64,000 nucleotides of DNA, taken from contig JBOEGG010000002.1 of assembly GCA_050633285.1 (NCBI GenBank), positions 124,001 to 188,000 of the forward strand. The letters run 5' to 3'. Below, piece after piece: positions 63,032 to 64,000 of the stretch (position 1 is its first letter; every line of letters begins with the position of its first letter). Both the position numbers and the translations under genes were made by a program. A model generated the notes under the pieces. The model worked only from the letters and a program-made list of their open reading frames with translations. It was not told the DNA's origin and made no database searches. The stretch is from UBA1672 sp050633285 (GTDB taxonomy: Bacteria > Pseudomonadota > Alphaproteobacteria > Micavibrionales > Micavibrionaceae).

Positions 63032-63060
63032 GACAAAATAGGAATTAATTCATATAAATA
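63032..63060 (+). promoter_or_regulatory. Strong sigma-70-type promoter
   Basis: TTGACA at 63032-63037 and TATAAA at 63055-63060 with 17-base spacing form one of the best promoters in the window. Transcription should begin near 63067 and meets a terminator about 110 bases later. Confidence 0.75.
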
Positions 63061-63066
63061 TCACAT

Positions 63067-63180
63067 CAACGCCATTATTGCGTCTTTATTCCAAGGCGAA
63101 TCAAAATCATTAAAGGGCGTTTAGATAAGTTTCAGCCGATCAGACAACATCTTAAACAAGGTGCCTGATCGGTTTTTTTG
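63067..63180 (+). ncRNA. Putative small RNA or attenuated leader before the capsid gene
   Basis: The region between the promoter and the terminator has no credible reading frame. The transcript would be about 110 bases. It could be an independent small RNA, or the leader of the capsid mRNA with read-through control. Its 5' end is inferred from the promoter only. Confidence 0.5.
63134..63180 (+). terminator. Intrinsic terminator upstream of the capsid gene
   Basis: AGCCGATCAG (63134-63143) pairs with CTGATCGGTT (63065-type arm at 63165-63174), with a G-T pair, around a 21-base loop and is followed by a run of T. Confidence 0.8.
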
Positions 63181-63293
63181 TGGGCTCATTTGGCCTTTTC
63201 TGAAATGTGACATGTTCATGAAACATGGCAGGAAAAGACAACTGAATTGGTCTGTTTTCGAACTTTATTTCATTAAAATTAAAGAGGTTAAAT
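63181..63293. other. Leader of the capsid gene
   Basis: This gap completes the 371-base non-coding stretch between the PilZ and capsid genes. It holds a small palindrome (CATGTT at 63210 with AACATG nearby), a weak TTGGTC/CATTAA promoter-like pair near 63247-63276 and the AGAGG ribosome site of the capsid gene. Confidence 0.4.
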
Positions 63294-64000
63294 ATGTCTA
63301 CATCTATAGATCAGGCGTTCATTAAACAATTTGAACGTGAAGTACACGAAGCCTATCAGCGTCAAGGCTCTAAACTGCGTGCGACTGTCCGTACAGTATC
63401 CGATGTAAATGGTTCAAGTGCCGTTTTCCAAAAAGTAGGTAAAGGTACTGCGAGTACAAAATCAACACACGGAATGGTTCCGGTAATGAACCTTGATCAT
63501 TCAAATATCGAAGTGGTCTTGCAAGATTACTATGCAGGGGATTGGGTTGATCGTCTTGATGAGCTTAAAACAAACATTGATGAACGTCAGGTTATTGCAA
63601 ATGCCGGTGCACATGCATTGGGACGCAAGACAGATGAGTTGATTATCAATGCGTTATCCGATGCGTCTGTGAATACGTTGGCAGATGGCAATGTTGGTTT
63701 AACAAAGGATAAGATCTTAAGCGCGTTTGAAACATTTGGTGAAAATGACGTACCTGATGATGGTCAACGTTTTTGTGTTGTCGGTTGGAAACAGTGGAGC
63801 GATTTACTTGCAATTGATGAATTCGTAAATGCGGATTATATCGGCGCAGAAGCTCTGCCATTTGCAAGTATTACACAAGCAAAAATGTTCCTTGGGACAA
63901 TTTTCATCCCGCATTCAGGTCTTCCTGTTGATGGCAATGATATCCGTTCTTGTTTCTATTATCACAAAACAGCTGTTGGTCATGCCGCGGCCAGCGATGT
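63294..64000 (+). CDS. Phage major capsid protein (partial, runs off the window)
   Basis: The frame opens at ATG 63294 after AGAGG and stays open for 235 codons to the end of the window. The product starts MSTSIDQAFIKQFEREVHEA and has the QDYYAGDWVDRLDELKTN segment, shown in parts, typical of podovirus-like major capsid proteins with the HK97 fold. AFETFGENDVP near 144 and the later AVGHAAASDV also match. It follows portal and scaffold, as expected for the shell protein. The C-terminus is missing. Confidence 0.85.
   Translation, partial: MSTSIDQAFIKQFEREVHEAYQRQGSKLRATVRTVSDVNGSSAVFQKVGKGTASTKSTHGMVPVMNLDHSNIEVVLQDYYAGDWVDRLDELKTNIDERQVIANAGAHALGRKTDELIINALSDASVNTLADGNVGLTKDKILSAFETFGENDVPDDGQRFCVVGWKQWSDLLAIDEFVNADYIGAEALPFASITQAKMFLGTIFIPHSGLPVDGNDIRSCFYYHKTAVGHAAASD

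Overview
The window is a stretch of bacterial chromosome, most likely from a low-GC alphaproteobacterium of the Rhodospirillales/Micavibrio-like sort. The evidence is the gene order (a dcw cluster running from mraZ to ftsZ, then lpxC, bamD, recN, ligA), the split three-subunit transhydrogenase (pntAA/pntAB/pntB), a DUF1476 F1-ATPase inhibitor, an alphaproteobacterial-type PyrE, a 41-residue L36, and clustered GANTC (CcrM-type) sites before ftsZ. Base composition is fairly AT-rich by eye; I did not compute it. The species cannot be named from the sequence alone.

Region 1 (about 1-13.2 kb) is the dcw cluster: mraZ, rsmH, ftsL, ftsI, murE, an orphan C-terminal MurF-like domain, mraY, murD, ftsW, murG, murC, murB. 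Many genes overlap by a few bases. A four-copy, 10-bp-period repeat of CCCAT type precedes mraZ and fits an MraZ operator. Region 2 (13.2-22.8 kb) interrupts the usual murB-ddl adjacency. It holds an AMIN-domain lipoprotein, a chaperone/usher-like surface-fibre locus (two DUF4402-like secreted proteins, a PapD-like chaperone, a 1069-residue usher-like protein), a membrane-anchored MurF-like ligase and an alpha/beta hydrolase. Region 3 (22.9-34.6 kb) resumes with a long divergent ddl, ftsQ, ftsA, ftsZ, lpxC, bamD, recN, ligA.

Region 4 (34.6-39.6 kb, minus strand) carries a small protein, a hydrolase and the pnt operon, with a secreted protein inserted between pntAB and pntB. Region 5 (39.8-48.4 kb) is a type I secretion operon (leader ORF, TolC-like, LapB/LssB-like ABC, HlyD-like) ending in a CHASE2 adenylate cyclase, with a convergent cNMP-binding/EAL protein. 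Region 6 (48.4-58.6 kb) has rpmJ, the rod-shape operon mreB-mreC-mreD-mrdA-rodA, a glutaredoxin/BolA/DUF1476 set, purC, a CheY-like receiver, nadK and a pyrE gene fused to a repressor-type HTH domain.

Region 7 (58.7 kb to the end) is a podovirus-like structural module: three small genes, portal, Bbp19-like protein, putative scaffold, a minus-strand PilZ gene, a promoter-to-terminator non-coding unit, and the start of the major capsid gene. No integrase or terminase is visible inside the window.

The strongest candidates for undescribed biology are the HTH-PyrE fusion with its TTTGTGTG inverted repeats, the split or displaced MurF functions, the usher locus inside the dcw cluster, the leader ORF coupled to the type I secretion operon, and the putative small RNA before the capsid gene. 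No rRNA, tRNA, CRISPR array or insertion sequence was seen.
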